A DNA stretch of 64,000 bases from Hydractinia symbiolongicarpus (GCF_029227915.1 NC_079876.1:24306001-24370000); one strand, 5' to 3'; numbered from the stretch's first letter, positions 31,135 through 44,319 are shown. Numbers and translations are program-made. Notes: generated by a model from the letters alone, not told the origin.

Positions 31135-34100
31135 CATTAAGCCATCTCATTTAACAGGGTATATATGCAAGTTTGCATACAGCATAATTAATTCTTGAAA
31201 GATGACCTGCTTAGGAAAAATATGATATTATTAAATATATAATAAAAATTATAGTTAGCATATTGTAACACCTGGATTTCCAAATTATACATAACAAAAA
31301 ATCATGTAGCTATATAACTAGTTGGCATGTCTTGTTCATTGAAATAAGAGCAAAGGCTGTAAAAATTGTAAAATTAAGTTTCAGAAAAAAAAGGGGAGAA
31401 AATCAGACTGTATTTTTCAGGCTGGTCATATGATTTAAGGTAAAACACACTGTCATGTAGTCACCTCTTCATAAATAAATAGGGGTTGAATATTTCGTAA
31501 AATCTTTGTTTTTTTAACTTTAAACCTGTCATATTGTGTAGTTTTGGGAGGGTTTTTGCTAGTTTAGCTGTATATAATTTAATTCTTCTTTAATGAAGCT
31601 TCTTCTGTGAGTGTGATCTTGAAACGTTTTCCCTTCAGTGAAAGTTGTACCACGTGACATTCAGACCACGTGAATATCTTTTGAGTGATGCTACTACCTT
31701 GGTCGGAAGAATCTGATTCTGTTAAATGCTTAAATGAAGTCCCAACTAAACTAATAGTTAGAATAGATGAGTTTCAATATTTACGTTTTTCAGGATTCTA
31801 AGCATGTGCAGAAAAAGTCAGAAAAATCGACAGCCAAAAAATGCTGACCTGGTGAAGAAAGTCAAATTATAGTTTAGAACTTTTGTATTGTGGCTTTTAT
31901 AATATAAATCTAAACTACATGCCAATGCCTTTATCTGAAAATAAAGCTTGAAATAGACAGGTTGATATTTGAAATGAGGTCCTTCTTAGGCTGTTTTGTT
32001 GCGTGAAGGTATAACTACGACTTTGTATGAATATATGTCAATCAGAAGTCATCCATCTACACTCGATAATAGTTTGAAGCCTCAAAAATGTTTTGGTAGA
32101 AAGAAATGGGCTGAAAAAGACCTTTCTTTAGCAAATTTCTCCATCTTTCTGCCTGCCACACAGTTCTTAGAGCAAGAAGGGCTTACCACGGAAAATGTAA
32201 ACATTCAAAAAGATCTACAGGATGCAAATAAAACGGAAAATGTGTAGCTAGCTAGCAGCCACCTATTGCTCGATACAACTATTTCCAGTCTCATAACAAA
32301 AAAATTACTGTAGTCATCAAGCATGATAAAAATGATTAGTTTTTTTAACTTGAGAAATAAGGTCAAAAAGACTATTCAAGTATTACTATAAATCCAAGCA
32401 AAAATATTAAATATATTAGCTTAAGCTAGCTAGCTAGCTAGCTTGCTGGTTTCAAATAATACTAATAAAAAGACAAGCTATAATCGGTACTACCTGTCTA
32501 AAACTAAAGCAAAATACCTCAATTATCCTATAATAAGTCTGAATGGAGTAACTTTCTTTTAAATATTTAAGTTTTTTAGGAAACATAAAAAAGTTAATCA
32601 TTCCGAACCATTGTTATGAAAATGATTTTGACTTTTCAAACCAATAAATCTGCCTTATACTCAACTATATTTAACTGGGTGACGAAGTCAACGGATTCCA
32701 CTTTGTATTTTCTTATTTATTTTTTCGTGGGAGTTCTTGATATTATTCTTGACTTTCAGTTTTCGTTGTTGTTTTTTTGACAACTGACTTTTTATGACGG
32801 AGAAGTACGAGAACCAATCGATATTAAGGTGGTGGTAAACTGCTGGCTCCTGAAGAATTAAAATTTCCAAGTAGTGATTCGTTAATAACCAAGAGTGACG
32901 CTGAAATGCATTTTTAGAATAACAACTTTCTTTCTAAAAGTGTTGTATCAGCCTCGTAATTATTTCATGCGTATTTTTACTCCAGGGACGTTTCTTTAGC
33001 AGATACAAGAATTATTTTCTAAATGTACATTATATCCATCCTTATAACAAAGAGTAAACGCTCAGAGCCCTACTGATAGCATAGAAAGTTAAAGACATAA
33101 AAAAAAAAACTTGTGACCTTTGTATATACAACGACTATATTGGATCTTTCGACCTTCAGCAAAGTTTTTATTGTTAACTGACATTGAATCAGTTTTAGAG
33201 GTTTGTCGTTTGGAAATCATAAAAAACCTCTCACCCTTCAACATTATGTCCCAAAATCAACCAATCCTCTCTTGAATGCGACAAGAGAACGTGGGTTGCA
33301 AGTTGACAACCTCGGTTAGAATTAATTAAAATTTAATTGAGCGTCGCGCGTTACGTCATATTTGTTTCGTAATTCTAATCATCCTGTGTCATGTTTGCTA
33401 ATGCATTACTTTTGCTGACAAGTTGTCGTAGGAAAAGATTTATATCACTGGGGAGCCAAGGTCAGTCCCACCTGAGTGTACTTAAAACAAAAACTTTTCT
33501 TAAATGCGTTCCTATATAAATAAAAAATGTATTCTTGAATACTTGCCTTGTAAAAATTTATATTGTATTTTTTTCTAATTTTTCCTTGTTGCTCACCTGT
33601 TCATAACAATCAGGGTAGATCAGAACCTTCAGTCGGATCTTTGACAATGAGAAAAAGCATACCGCCCTGATTTCAGAAGAAGAAAGTTGTTCTGTTACAG
33701 TTTTGCGACAGCCCCCAGTTTATAATTTTAACGACGTTGTATGCTGCACAATAAGGCGACACAAGAGGTTTTCTCTATTACGTCTATCGTAAGTTTTTTC
33801 AATTTTTTGATGTTAAACTTGAGTACAAAAAGGATTTGTTTAACGATATCTGTTCGGAATCGAAGATTCAAAAAAAAGGGAAGGAAGGATGGTCACACAT
33901 ACTCACTCACAATTAGTCATTTAATTGTCATTTAATTTAATAAAATAGATTCCTAGCGACAAGGTTTATATTCTATCAGGATTAACTGCTTTTTAGTCTT
34001 CGGTTTTCGTATTTGCTCACAATCTGTTAAAACTTACGGCTGTCGAATGATGAATGAGTGTCATATTTTCTAGGCAACTTAAACAGAAAACTATAAAGTT

Positions 34101-37100
34101 TATTGTGACAAAAAAAGTCAATAACAACAAAACAAACAATCGTATTTCTAGGAAGAATGTTGGTGTCTTATTTCACACACATTATAAGCACTCTCCTCCT
34201 GTCTGTATGTTGTGGCGAGAATTTTTACTTATCGGGAAATTTTGCGGTGAAAAACTTGTTCGCTGATTCACCTTCTCCTAGTAGAGAATCGGCTTCACAA
34301 TTTTGCGGGAATTATAATAAAAAAAAATGGCTAACGATTAATTAATACATATAGCTACATAGGATTTTATGCTATCTAAACTTTTAATCCTAAAAAAAGC
34401 CTTTCATATAACGTAAACAAAAGCAGTTTGGATTAAAATTTTACTATTTATAGGCTAAAGATATAATCCATAACAGACATGCGGTAAGAAATCTTTTCTA
34501 ACATTTGATGTATGCTTAGCGATGTTACAATGTAAAGAAAGATTTTTCTCCCACTTCTTCTCCTTTACATGGTTGTTACAAATAATATAACCATCATTTC
34601 ATAGAAAGCTGTGTTATCATAGCTGCGCACTGATTTATGTTGGTATACACGGCATATAATACAGACGTGTTAAGTTCTGGCATTGCGTCATATACTCCGA
34701 TAATCATCATGCATAAACACATTGATCAACAAAAGAGTTTGATGCTTATATTAGTTGTATATCTAAATCTACTCATTCATTTTTGAATTTCTTTCTGTCC
34801 TAAACTTATTGTCCTAACCAGGTGACATGTTGAAATATAAATATAGGCTTGAAATCAAGTATCTGGTGCAGCAAGCATTATTACAAAAAAATCCGGAGAT
34901 CGAGGATGCGCAAATCTCGTAAAGTAAAAACAATGAAGCTATGCAATAAGCTGTCACTAGAAACCGATTATTCAGGCGAACCTAAAACAATGAGTATATG
35001 AGTTCTATTTCCTGGGATTTGAAGACTTATTTTAACCCTATTCGGTCCAGGATCTTTCCAATCCCGTCCCTAGGGGCTTTTCCCTTTTTGACAGGTTAGC
35101 CGTAAAGTAAGCCCTATCTACTTAAAATCCAATTACTTTAGTGCCAGAGCGAATTTTCTTATTCTGTTTGAATTTTTTGATAGTTAAAAAGATATTTAAC
35201 ATAATTTTTGATTTTTACATGATCGTATGAAAAAAATGCTATAGGTTGCCCGAAGACTCTCCCCGATTTTTGGGTTAAATCCAAAAAAAACAAAAACATA
35301 CTACTGTGTCTAAAATAAGGTTTGAATTAGTTGCAGTGGTGGGACCATCATTTCACACTTTTTCTGTGGGATACATGAAAATTATTGGGTTGTGTACATT
35401 GTTTTTTGCAATTCTTACCCACCTGGAATGGCAGTCAGGACGACCCTTAGTGAAAAGTATGATTTTAACGGAAACTATATTTTCAGTTTTTTCCCACGCA
35501 CTTCTTATTGCCAATAATTATGATTTGCGAAATTTTATATTCCAGAAAATTACGCATAATACTCATCCGCGAAAATTAGCTAACGTTCGCAAAATTACCA
35601 CAAAAATTGCTACGCGCAAATTAATCTTGTTAAGGTACCTGTAGCAAATGTAAAAAGCATCAAACTCGTCCCCAGGCACTTTTGACTTTATGACATCAAA
35701 ACCGGAGGCTGGTGAGTTCTGTAATGCGATTGGTTTACATCCAACATAGATAATTCATTCACGCGTCATAATATATGCAAGGATTTACTATAAAGATGGC
35801 GGCTTTGACATAGGCAACAAATCCTGGGGACGAGTATGAACAAACATGATTTTATATTTCAGGTTACAAAAAAATGTTTTAAATACTAGTATAAATAATT
35901 AAATATTTGATGAAACGGTCACCATGTAATATCCCATAACAATATAACAAACAACTTTTTCCGATATTATTGAGAGTGACAACGAAAGAAATAAACCTTT
36001 AAAATACTTTAAAAGATTAAAATATGACATATATTAAGGCAAAAAATTTCACAAAATAAATTTTGGCGATAAAAATTTCTGCGATGCGAAATAAAAACTT
36101 CTATTTGCAAAAATTATTTCTGAAAAAATATTATAAAATAGATATTTTACTAAATGAAACCAAAATGGATTTTTATAAAAAAAACATTTAATTGCCTAAC
36201 TTATTTTATGGAAGACAAAGTTTGGGAACAGAATATTATTTTATAAACATTCTAGTCATAATAAAACAGCTTACTGGCAGGATTTGAAAATATAAAGACC
36301 TAAACGAATAAAAAAATTATCTGATTGTTCTCGCATGATGTGCTTTTCAAGAGAGAAACAAGACGCACGGGGGATTGAGGATTTCCGCTATTAGCCAAAA
36401 AGATTTTAAAATTTGAAGTTGATCTTGAAACCAGAGAATTATGGGGTAGTTTCGTCATTAGTTTCTTCATTTTCACCAATGTACCGCTGAATTTTGCAGC
36501 CACATAATAATTCAAACTCTCGTGTTATATCGAGTCTGTAGAAGACAGAGCCGTTGGCAACCTTTTTAATTTTGTAACGACTTCACCCCTAGTCGCGAAC
36601 ACTCCACCTGTTTCAGTGCAAAATAGAAAAAAAGAAGAAAACTGCAACAAAAATTGGAGGAAATAAAGATATGAGAGAAATTTTTAGCATGGCAAAAAAA
36701 AGAAAGAGATAAAAGTTATTGTAATAGATTGATAGACTGAAGAAAGTAAAAGATTATATGCGCATTAACAATATCCATCCATTCAGCCTTAAATTTGCTT
36801 TGAATTAAATGATTTTTTCGCGTGAAAAACGTTTTTTTAAATTGGCTATGATATCGCGTGAAAAACCTTTTGCATTTTGCTCTATTGGAATTTTCAAAGG
36901 CGGAAGCTTTCCCGAAAAAGGGCAAAAAGACGAAAAACGCGTGTGAAAATGTTTCTGCCTCATGTTTCTGCCCTTAAAGTAATACTTTGAAAACATGCAC
37001 CGGAGAGTATCAGGATCAAGTAAAACGGACCGCAAACTTTATCAATGGACTGGATTTGCGAGAAGAAAGAATCCAAAAATAATACCTTGTGAATATGCCT

Positions 37101-37280
37101 TCCTTTAAGAGTAAAGAATTTTCCCAAAAAACTTTAAAATATTGCTTAAGCCTGGTTCCCACCATGCGTTTATTGATAAACATATGTTTATTTTACAAGT
37201 TTTGAAGTTAAACTTATAGGTGGGAATGCTAAAAATAAACGCATGATGATTTTACATGCAATAAACATATGTTTATGCAT
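31135..37280. other. Intergenic region between divergent receptors, no gene seen
   Basis: About 6 kb of AT-rich DNA. It includes an AGCTAGCTAGCTAGC patch at about 32425-32442 and an ORF of 83 codons at 31996-32247 (codon-like but unrecognised). A segment at 36350-36500 is similar to 47580-47720 (shared ATTTCCG, TAAAATTTGAAGT, GAGAAT-ATGGG blocks). A segment at 35510-35640 has repeated CGCGAAATT-like motifs resembling those at 9150 and 17140. None of the open frames shows a domain. Confidence 0.4.
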
Positions 37281-37353
37281 GTCCGTCCGTCCGTCCGTCC
37301 GTCCGTCCGTCCGTCCGTCCGTCCGTCCGTCCGTCCGTCCGTCCGTCCGTCCG
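37281..37353. repeat. (GTCC)n microsatellite
   Basis: About 18 perfect GTCC units, immediately after ATGCAT and about 40 bases before the TTAA MITE. Open frames through it (SVRPSVRP or DGRTDGRT repeats) are artefacts. Confidence 0.95.
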
Positions 37354-37393
37354 ATGAAAATCGCATACGTTGTACTTTGTATTTTGACCTTAA

Positions 37394-37745
37394 AGGGGCT
37401 ACGGATCGGCTGTTGGTTTTCGACTTTAGTGACTTACACAAAAGTCCAGCTGATGGCGGTGAATAACCAAACTGGCTTTTTTTCCGGCATGTATGTAATT
37501 TATAGACTATACAGACGTATAAATATAGATAAATCTAGAGTTCTTATCCTCTCCAGCCTTGGTCATGTTTTCATCCAGAAGAGTCTCGCTGAAATATATC
37601 TTTGTAATATACTTTTCAACAAAAATATTGAACCAATGAGCAAATGCGCTGGTCTGTTCATTGCGCAAAACGCGTTTGCCGGATCTTTAAAATATTGTGC
37701 ACGGGATATACAGAAGGTGAGCATTTTAACCGGTTCGTAGCCCCT
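37394..37745 (+). mobile_element. TTAA-flanked MITE, copy 2
   Basis: A 352-base element flanked on both sides by TTAA (37390-37393 and 37746-37749). The ends are perfect 10-base inverted repeats, AGGGGCTACG and CGTAGCCCCT, extending to about 14 of 16 matches. It is non-coding. The TTAA target and short GC-rich ends suggest mobilisation by a piggyBac-type transposase. Copy 1 is at 12934-13277 in opposite orientation. Confidence 0.82.
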
Positions 37746-37753
37746 TTAAGTAA

Positions 37754-40287
37754 AACCGTCTGTCAAACAATTATCCACTCCTATTGTTTAATGAAAATTT
37801 ACCCTGATTCAGCTTTTTGTGTTCTTGTTATTTGTGATCAATTTCAATCATTCAAATCGTCCAAGCATTAATTTCTTTTGTTAAAAACTTTATAATGAGG
37901 CCAATTTTAATAAGATCTCGGATGTAACACCCGATATCTTAATCACCACACCTGATTGGTTAAGAGTATTCTAAAATAATTATGGCGGGAATTTTGTAAA
38001 CACTTACGAACGCATGTATATTTCTGAAAACAAAAGAAGGCAATAAAAGAGGTTATTTTCAAACTCGCTTTGCTCAACCGAAAATAACTTTATTTTTTTC
38101 TAAACTCCATGTGGGACAAGAATAATGCGGTATTAGTAGTGTAGTAGTTATGTTTCAGCTCTAACTTGTTTCATCTCTGATGGTTAATCGACTTGTGAGA
38201 AGGGTGGAGGTTGTTGCACGTATTATAACGTTAAGACTGTAACGAAAATAAATACGAATAAATCAGGTATATAACAAAACAGGTATTGCATGCTCTTTTT
38301 TTATTTGAACGACACAAATAAACATTATTTTATGTTTGACTTTGTTGTAAAGAGAATCTTATCTGTCGTTATTAAGATTAATGTTTTAGATCATATTTTG
38401 ACAGAGTATACCGCATCAGTGTCATCAGCTATTTTTCTCCGCCGTGACTCTGCTTGTAAAATACTGTGCTGGTCTGCCTCCAAAGGATAAATCCTAATAC
38501 TTTTTTTATATTAGAAGTTTCTGACATACTTCAGTTTGTAAATAAATTAAGTTAGCTATCTTCATATTACGTTTTTTGGGCCAATTTTCTACAGGTTCCT
38601 GAAGTGGTTAGAAATAGTTTAATACAAATTTTACCATTTGCCTCCTTTTATCGACTTCTCTGCAGTGATATTCATACAACTTCTAACTTCTACAAAGTAA
38701 TGTCTTTCTTGCTTTTAAAATATGAAGATTGTGGCTTTGTTTTTTCGTTTAATATTTTAGAAAATATTTTATTACATTTGTTCACCTTTTGTTGAAAACA
38801 TTTCATGCCAGCCCTTTGTTGCATGAAAAATTTCATACTTCTTAGTCAAGTAGTTGAGATAAAGCTTCAAGTTCTTTCTTGTTTACCTGCATTTTCTTTA
38901 ACTAAAATAATAATATTATTTGAATGTTCAAAAGTATTTTCAATCGGAGCTGCTACCTGCAGAATAATTATCATTCCGCTACTGTGCTAGCGTAAAATGG
39001 GTTTAAACAGCAACCCGTTGACTAAGGCAAGCCGAAATCGCTTATCAATTACGCATAACAAAATCTTAAATCACTTTGGGTCTTATTTTTTCACCTAGCA
39101 CTCTCAAAGGAACTTCTTTACTTTTATCATCTTGGAATGCTTTTTATTTCTGTATGCATTTTTAATTAAGGTTAAACCTATTTATGCAACCAATCTAATT
39201 TAATATAAATAGTTATTAACAACCCAACCACAATACTTTAATCTAAAGGAGTCTAGTTTCTAATATGAAATGAAATTACTGCTTTAAATTTAATTCTTTT
39301 AAAATTAAGTTAAGTTAATTTTTAGTCAGATATGAGAAAAATAGTAAAAGATGTATTTATATGAACTGAAAGTTATTAACTTGGAAAAGATTAGTTTTGT
39401 ATTAAAAACAATAATTTGTTAATTACTTTTACTCTTCAACGTCTTAATTAAATTCTTTCCCTTGTATTAAATTAACGCTTTGTTCAACCTATATATACAA
39501 TTCTTTCAGAGCTAACAAAACCTGGGTTTGCAGTTGCTTTTTATTGTTGGCTTTCAGATGAAGCACTTTCTGTCCTTCAAATGCTTGCTAAATGAAGAGA
39601 GGATTTGTATACAAAAGCAACAGTCAGATATGAGTTGTCTGATTTTCAACCGTTGGATTTTGATTTTAAACTGGTATTTTTACTAGAGTATACTAGAGTT
39701 TGAGTGAAAGTTCAAAGCTGGTTAACTTTATCGGGTATCTACCAAGGTGAAGCGTTTATCCTGGTATGTGAAAGAATCAAGGTATGAGGACACTTTGTGA
39801 ATGCAAGTACTTTTTTCGTGTGGTTCTTTTATAAAATTCTGCTGCATCAAAATAGACAGGGTAGCTCAACACCATCACTAGGAGGTGTCTTCTGACACTT
39901 GATCCTTATTTTAATCTATTACTGCTTTCATTTTTTTTTTGTTTTTTTATTATTGAATATAGAATCATAGCCAAGAGTTCTGGTATACACCATACAAGAT
40001 TTTGCTTTGTTTGTCCTGTTTTCCTTTTTTATTACAAAACAAAACCTTCATAAGCGTGTTATGCTTGTTTTCATCATTCAATCATTTACAACTCTTCGTT
40101 TAACGTATATCTATACTTAACAGACATTTTACAGTCATGATGTCTTTCAATTCTTGAATTTTCACATAATTCGTTTTACAAAACAACGTACTAAAATTAA
40201 TGGAGGGGAAAATTCAAAGTCAAATTAATCAAAAGGGGAATCCCCTTAAAACGTTTAAAAGTTTTAATTGAGATATGTGTTACTGCT
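37754..40287. other. Intergenic, no gene seen
   Basis: AT-rich, with short unrelated open frames only. No transposon ends were recognised. Confidence 0.4.
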
Positions 40288-40561
40288 ATTTTGTCGTCAT
40301 TTCGTCACAATCTCGCTATTTTGTCGTCATTTCGTCACAATCTCGCTATTTTGTCGTCATTTCGTCACAATCTCGCTATTTGTTGTTTTCGTCATATTTT
40401 CGCTATTTTGTCGTCATTTCGTCACAATCTCGCTATTTTGTTGTTTTCGTCATATTTTCGCTCTTTTGTCGTCATTTCGTCACAATCTCGCTATTTTGTT
40501 GTTTTCGTCATATTTTCGCTATTTTGTCGTCATTTCGTCACAATCTCGCTATTTTGTTGTT
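40288..40561. repeat. Minisatellite with alternating A and B units
   Basis: Three 30-base A units (each with TTTGTCGTCATTTCGTCACA), then a 27-28-base B unit (TTGTTGTTTTCGTCATATTT), then A-B-A-B-A. From 40378 on the higher-order period is about 58 bases. It lies about 1.1 kb upstream of the plus-strand receptor start. The open frames across it in all three frames are by-products of repeats lacking stops. Confidence 0.9.
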
Positions 40562-40829
40562 ATTTCTACATACAGATAATTGTGACGACGACGATGACGG
40601 TATTGGTTATGATGCAAACGTCGTGTCTTTCTTGTCATGAAGTTTGTTTGAAGGATAGAGCAAAGTATATATTCCTTGACCATGGTTGTGAAGAGGTGGG
40701 GTGTGGTTTAAGTGCAATAAACGAAATGCATTTAAGTTTTTAAGCCAAAATTTTCTGTAGCCATTTGATTTGTGTGAAAAACGGACAACCATATCCGAGA
40801 CATGGCTTGTATAAAAAATAATGGGTGAT

Positions 40830-41545
40830 GACGAGAAAAATTCTTGCGAAAGAATATAATGATGCTAACTATTTTTCTGCAGTAGTAATGTTATCAAAGT
40901 ATTTACGTATTATTGCACATTTGCAGATGTTTCAAAAAGGAATCCGAGATCAAAGTTTCCTTTCTGCTAAAAATGAACTCTTTTTCTACATTACGTTTCT
41001 AGTCCTTAAGCCACCTCATGACAGCTTCCCTGGAAGTAGAATTGATGCTAAAATCTTGAGAAAGTCATTACCTTTTTGCACTTCTTCGTTTCTCGGTTTG
41101 TTTTATCCTCTGCCGTGCCACTTTCTTTATTTTCGTCGTCGTCGTTTCCATGGGTTCTGGTTACTTTTGCGATTATGTCAGCGTTCGTTAGTTATGATGT
41201 GGTTACTTTAATATCGAAATCTACGTAATCGTCAGGTGAGATGGCAGCGTCGGATTTGGTTAACAAATCTTTATCTTCTTCTCGACATTTTGCCGCAGCA
41301 ACAGACGCAATAATTGTGGGAATTTCGAAACGGTAAAAAGTATTTATATTTTGTTCGAATGACATTGAATCATGTAAGGCCCTTGGTACATATAACAGTA
41401 GAATTGTTCAACTGCATTCAATTGTTTCAAGACATAGTCACATGTCACGAAATTGCAATTATAGTGAGAAAATACCCCATGGGACAAAAATAAATGTTCG
41501 GATTAAGGAAGTTTCCGGATTTAAGAAGTGTTCGAGTTGTGGAGA
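40830..41545 (-). mobile_element. pogo/Tigger-like transposon remnant
   Basis: Read on the minus strand, 41290-41060 gives an acidic C-terminal transposase-like stretch (SPDDYVDFD, NADIIAKVTRTHGNDDDENK), and 40990-40860 gives a short helical end; this is the usual C-terminus of pogo/Tigger-type transposases. The upstream end at about 41485-41545, in reverse, carries CTCGAACACTT, TCCGGA, AATCCGAACA and TTTTTGTCCCA blocks, the known style of pogo/Tigger inverted ends. The catalytic domain is absent. It ends about 120 bases before the plus-strand receptor start. Confidence 0.5.
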
Positions 41546-41666
41546 TTCAAGTAGAAAAGTAGAACATTTCCACCCTGCCAATAAAATTTTTTGTATTAAC
41601 GAGATATAGAATGAGGAATTATGGAGGATTTATTACATTGTGTTTTTTTGTAGACAGAAGATAAAG

Positions 41667-41706
41667 ATGATTCTGTTTTTATTCATGTTGGTGTACCCTG
41701 CTCAAG
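41667..41706 (+). CDS. Paralogous Ig/FN3 receptor, start codon and signal peptide exon
   Basis: Exon 1 of the plus-strand receptor. ATG at 41667 opens MILFLFMLVYPAQ, a hydrophobic signal sequence, then donor gtgtgc in phase 1. A possible 5' UTR acceptor (tttttttgtag) lies just upstream at 41642-41652. The start was chosen because exon phase, length and the Q-G junction mirror exon 1 of the minus-strand paralogue. The two starts are divergent, about 12.3 kb apart. Confidence 0.75.
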
Positions 41707-41857
41707 GTGTGCTCGTTATGCTTACGTTTTTTTTGCGCCTGTTTAAAACATCTGTTTATTGTATTTTTCTATTAGATGGCATATAATAATCCACAAATTT
41801 TACATTATTAGCAGTGCTTTATAAAAATTTATTTATCATTTGTACATTTTACTATAG

Positions 41858-42130
41858 GAAAAATTCCAAATCCTTCAGTTATAATTATAAAGGGCAACAC
41901 AACACTGAATGCAGGATCAGAACTACAACTTGAATGTAACATTGAAGAAGATGTTTCTAGTATCACATTTAAATGGTTTAAAGATAGCACTCAATTTCCT
42001 GATGAAACTTCTCAAATGTTAACTATCAATAGTATTACAAAAGATCAAGCTGGTGTATATCATTGTTCAGCAAAAAATGGAACTGATTCTGAAACATTAT
42101 CATCAACGAAGCTTACCATAACTGTCAATT
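41858..42130 (+). CDS. Paralogous Ig/FN3 receptor, Ig1 domain
   Basis: Exon 2, 273 bases between acceptor tactatag and donor gtaagt, phase 1-1. Ig domain: IPNPSVII start, cysteine in LQLECNIEED, tryptophan in FKWFKDS, F-strand QAGVYHCSAKNG. About 58% identical to the minus-strand Ig1, with most changes on strand edges and loops while the PDE-SQ and AGVY-C core is kept. Confidence 0.92.
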
Positions 42131-44046
42131 GTAAGTGCTTTCTTAACATTGAAGAACGCTTACTTCGTGTTTTTTGCTTTTTATTGCTTTTCAATTAAAC
42201 AATTTTTATGTTTTATCTAATAAAGTTAAGGCGAAAGCAGACGAAAAAACTTTGGGGAGGGCGGGGCTGGATTTGGGAGGGAATTTTTTGGACCTTCATT
42301 CACATCATCTGGAGGATGAAATGATAACTTTTATTTTGTCTTCTTCAACAGACAACTGCAATATAAGGGTTGTGTTTAATAGAGAAGGAATTTTGAGAGA
42401 GAAAACAAAGGAATGCAACAGTCATTAGCTCTTTTTTCATAATCAACACTATTTTTCGTCAAAGTCATTTAGCCTTTTTTGACTTATAAAAAAGAAAATT
42501 GTATCTTCAACAGCCAAGTATTGTATATTTATCAGTCAAATAATGTTCTAACTAGTCATGTCTTCTATTATTAAGTTTTTATTTACACTAACAATAAATC
42601 TTAGTTGTAAATTTCTCCCATACAAAATCTATTTAAAATTTTAGTGTCAATATTTACTTGTGGAGTGAGTAATAACTATTTCTTAATAAGTTTAATAGTA
42701 TTAGGTCTAGGTAAAAAGAGTTATTTTGCGCTTGAAAATGAGAATGTTTTTCTCGATAAAGCCATTTGTTACCATTTCTTGGAAGTTACTTTAAAGCTGC
42801 AATTTAATTATTTTTTATGATAAGTCAACAAAATTGCATAAACTCAAACACAAAGAAGTATTGCCTCGTTATTAGCAAACGTGTTACATCGATTTTTTGC
42901 AAATGACTTAAAAATGTGTTTGTTATGATGATGTGGACGGCTAAACTTGATTAAGCTAATTTGGTGTTGCAGTGTTGACTTCCTCATTAACATCGTCAAC
43001 AATTATTGAAAGTGATAGGTCACTTCAATTTATCAGTATTTATAGTAAATAATTATAGTAAATAATCAATGTGGATCTATTTTTTGAAAATACTTAACTC
43101 GCATTTAAGTGCAGATTAGCGTTCAAGAGAAGAATTACAGCTTTGAACATTTATTGTATCATCCTTATACAGATGGAAGTAAGAGTTATGAATTGTATAA
43201 TCTAAATCATTAAAACAACAAACAATAATCCAAGGACGAATCCTTGAAAAACATCTCAGACATTGGCTATAGTACATAATCAATTGACAATTCATTATCC
43301 AATCAAACCACTGAATTTTAATTTTTCGAGGTGGAACAATTACTTAGCATTTGTTGTAGTGAATGCTCTTAAGGTTGGCAACGGCAAAATTTTGGTGTAG
43401 TGGTTTTTAGACAACAAAAACATATAACTACTAACTCTTTTCAACTTACTAACCTATTGTCCGCTCATTTTTCATAACAAATAAGTGTTCTTTAAAAAGT
43501 ACACAATGCGTATAATGGTGGCATCGAAGTTAAAAATTATTTAATAAATATATAAATAAAATATTTAGTTTTGCCACCGTTTAAATCTTTCATAACAGCA
43601 AAATCTATTATGGTATTTGTGTTTACATTGAAAGCTGATCTTAACAACAGCAATGTTTTGCTTGAGAGCTTCTTTGCTGATTGAATTGGTTGATTACATC
43701 CATCTTTTACATGATTACATCCAAAAATTGTTATTGCATGACTCCTCCTTATAAAATTTATGCATTTTTCTAATCAGTAACATTACTCCAAAATCATAAA
43801 ATAGCTTAAAATTAAATTAAAAAAATGTATTTTTTTCAATATTTTTTAATTTTTGAAATATCTCCCTAAACAGTGTGATCATTTTACTATTATAAATATT
43901 GATGGATGTTTTCATTAGGGTGTGAGTGTGCAGGGTAAAGGGGTGGGTGGGGCCAATTTAATATAACAATTTCCTTAAAGACAAAGCCTTTATAGTAAAA
44001 GCTGCAGAACACAAGGATAGTGAAATATTCAACATTATTTTCTTAG
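42131..44046. other. Intron, nothing recognised
   Basis: Ig1-Ig2 intron of the plus-strand gene, 1.9 kb, much shorter than the 7 kb counterpart that contains a LINE and a TIR element. An open frame at 42174-42428 has no family. The last 45 bases match the intron end before the minus-strand Ig2 exon. Confidence 0.45.
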
Positions 44047-44319
44047 ACTTGGAAAATGCAGTATTGACTATTTCACCAACATCGACATCTATTAATGAAG
44101 GTGACACTGTCACTTTTACTTGTGGTGTGGATACAAACGTGAATCCAGTTTCTTATTCATTCCAAAAAGATGGTAATGTTATAACAACAGATGGTAATAA
44201 TGTCTTCATCATATCAAAAGCAATGAAATCAAATTCTGGATCATACACGTGCACTGTATCAGCATCAACAACACCTCCTCTTTCAGTCACCAGTGCACCT
44301 GTTTCGCTAACAGTGAATG
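44047..44319 (+). CDS. Paralogous Ig/FN3 receptor, Ig2 domain with GC donor
   Basis: Exon 3, 273 bases after acceptor ttttcttag, phase 1-1. Ig domain: LENAVLTISPTSTSINEGD, cysteine in VTFTCGVDTN, phenylalanine at the core tryptophan position (YSFQKDG) and DSGSYTC-like F strand (NSGSYTC). The donor reads gcaagt where the paralogue reads gtaagt, so this is probably a GC-AG intron. Identity to the paralogous exon is about 81%. Confidence 0.9.

Noticed and set aside
35306-35644. 112-codon plus-strand ORF with a hydrophobic stretch
   Set aside because: No domain, biased composition, and its end consists of GCGAAATT-type repeat sequence found elsewhere in the window.
37229-37740. Open frames of 65-165 codons with SVRP or DGRT repeats
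   Set aside because: They run through the GTCC microsatellite and then the TTAA MITE; there is no protein family.
40288-40561. Tandem array considered as a CRISPR
   Set aside because: The units are contiguous and alternate between two related sequences; there are no unique spacers, and the DNA is eukaryotic.
40268-40743. Three overlapping plus-strand frames of 103-150 codons
   Set aside because: The minisatellite lacks stops in all three frames; the repetitive translations are an artefact.
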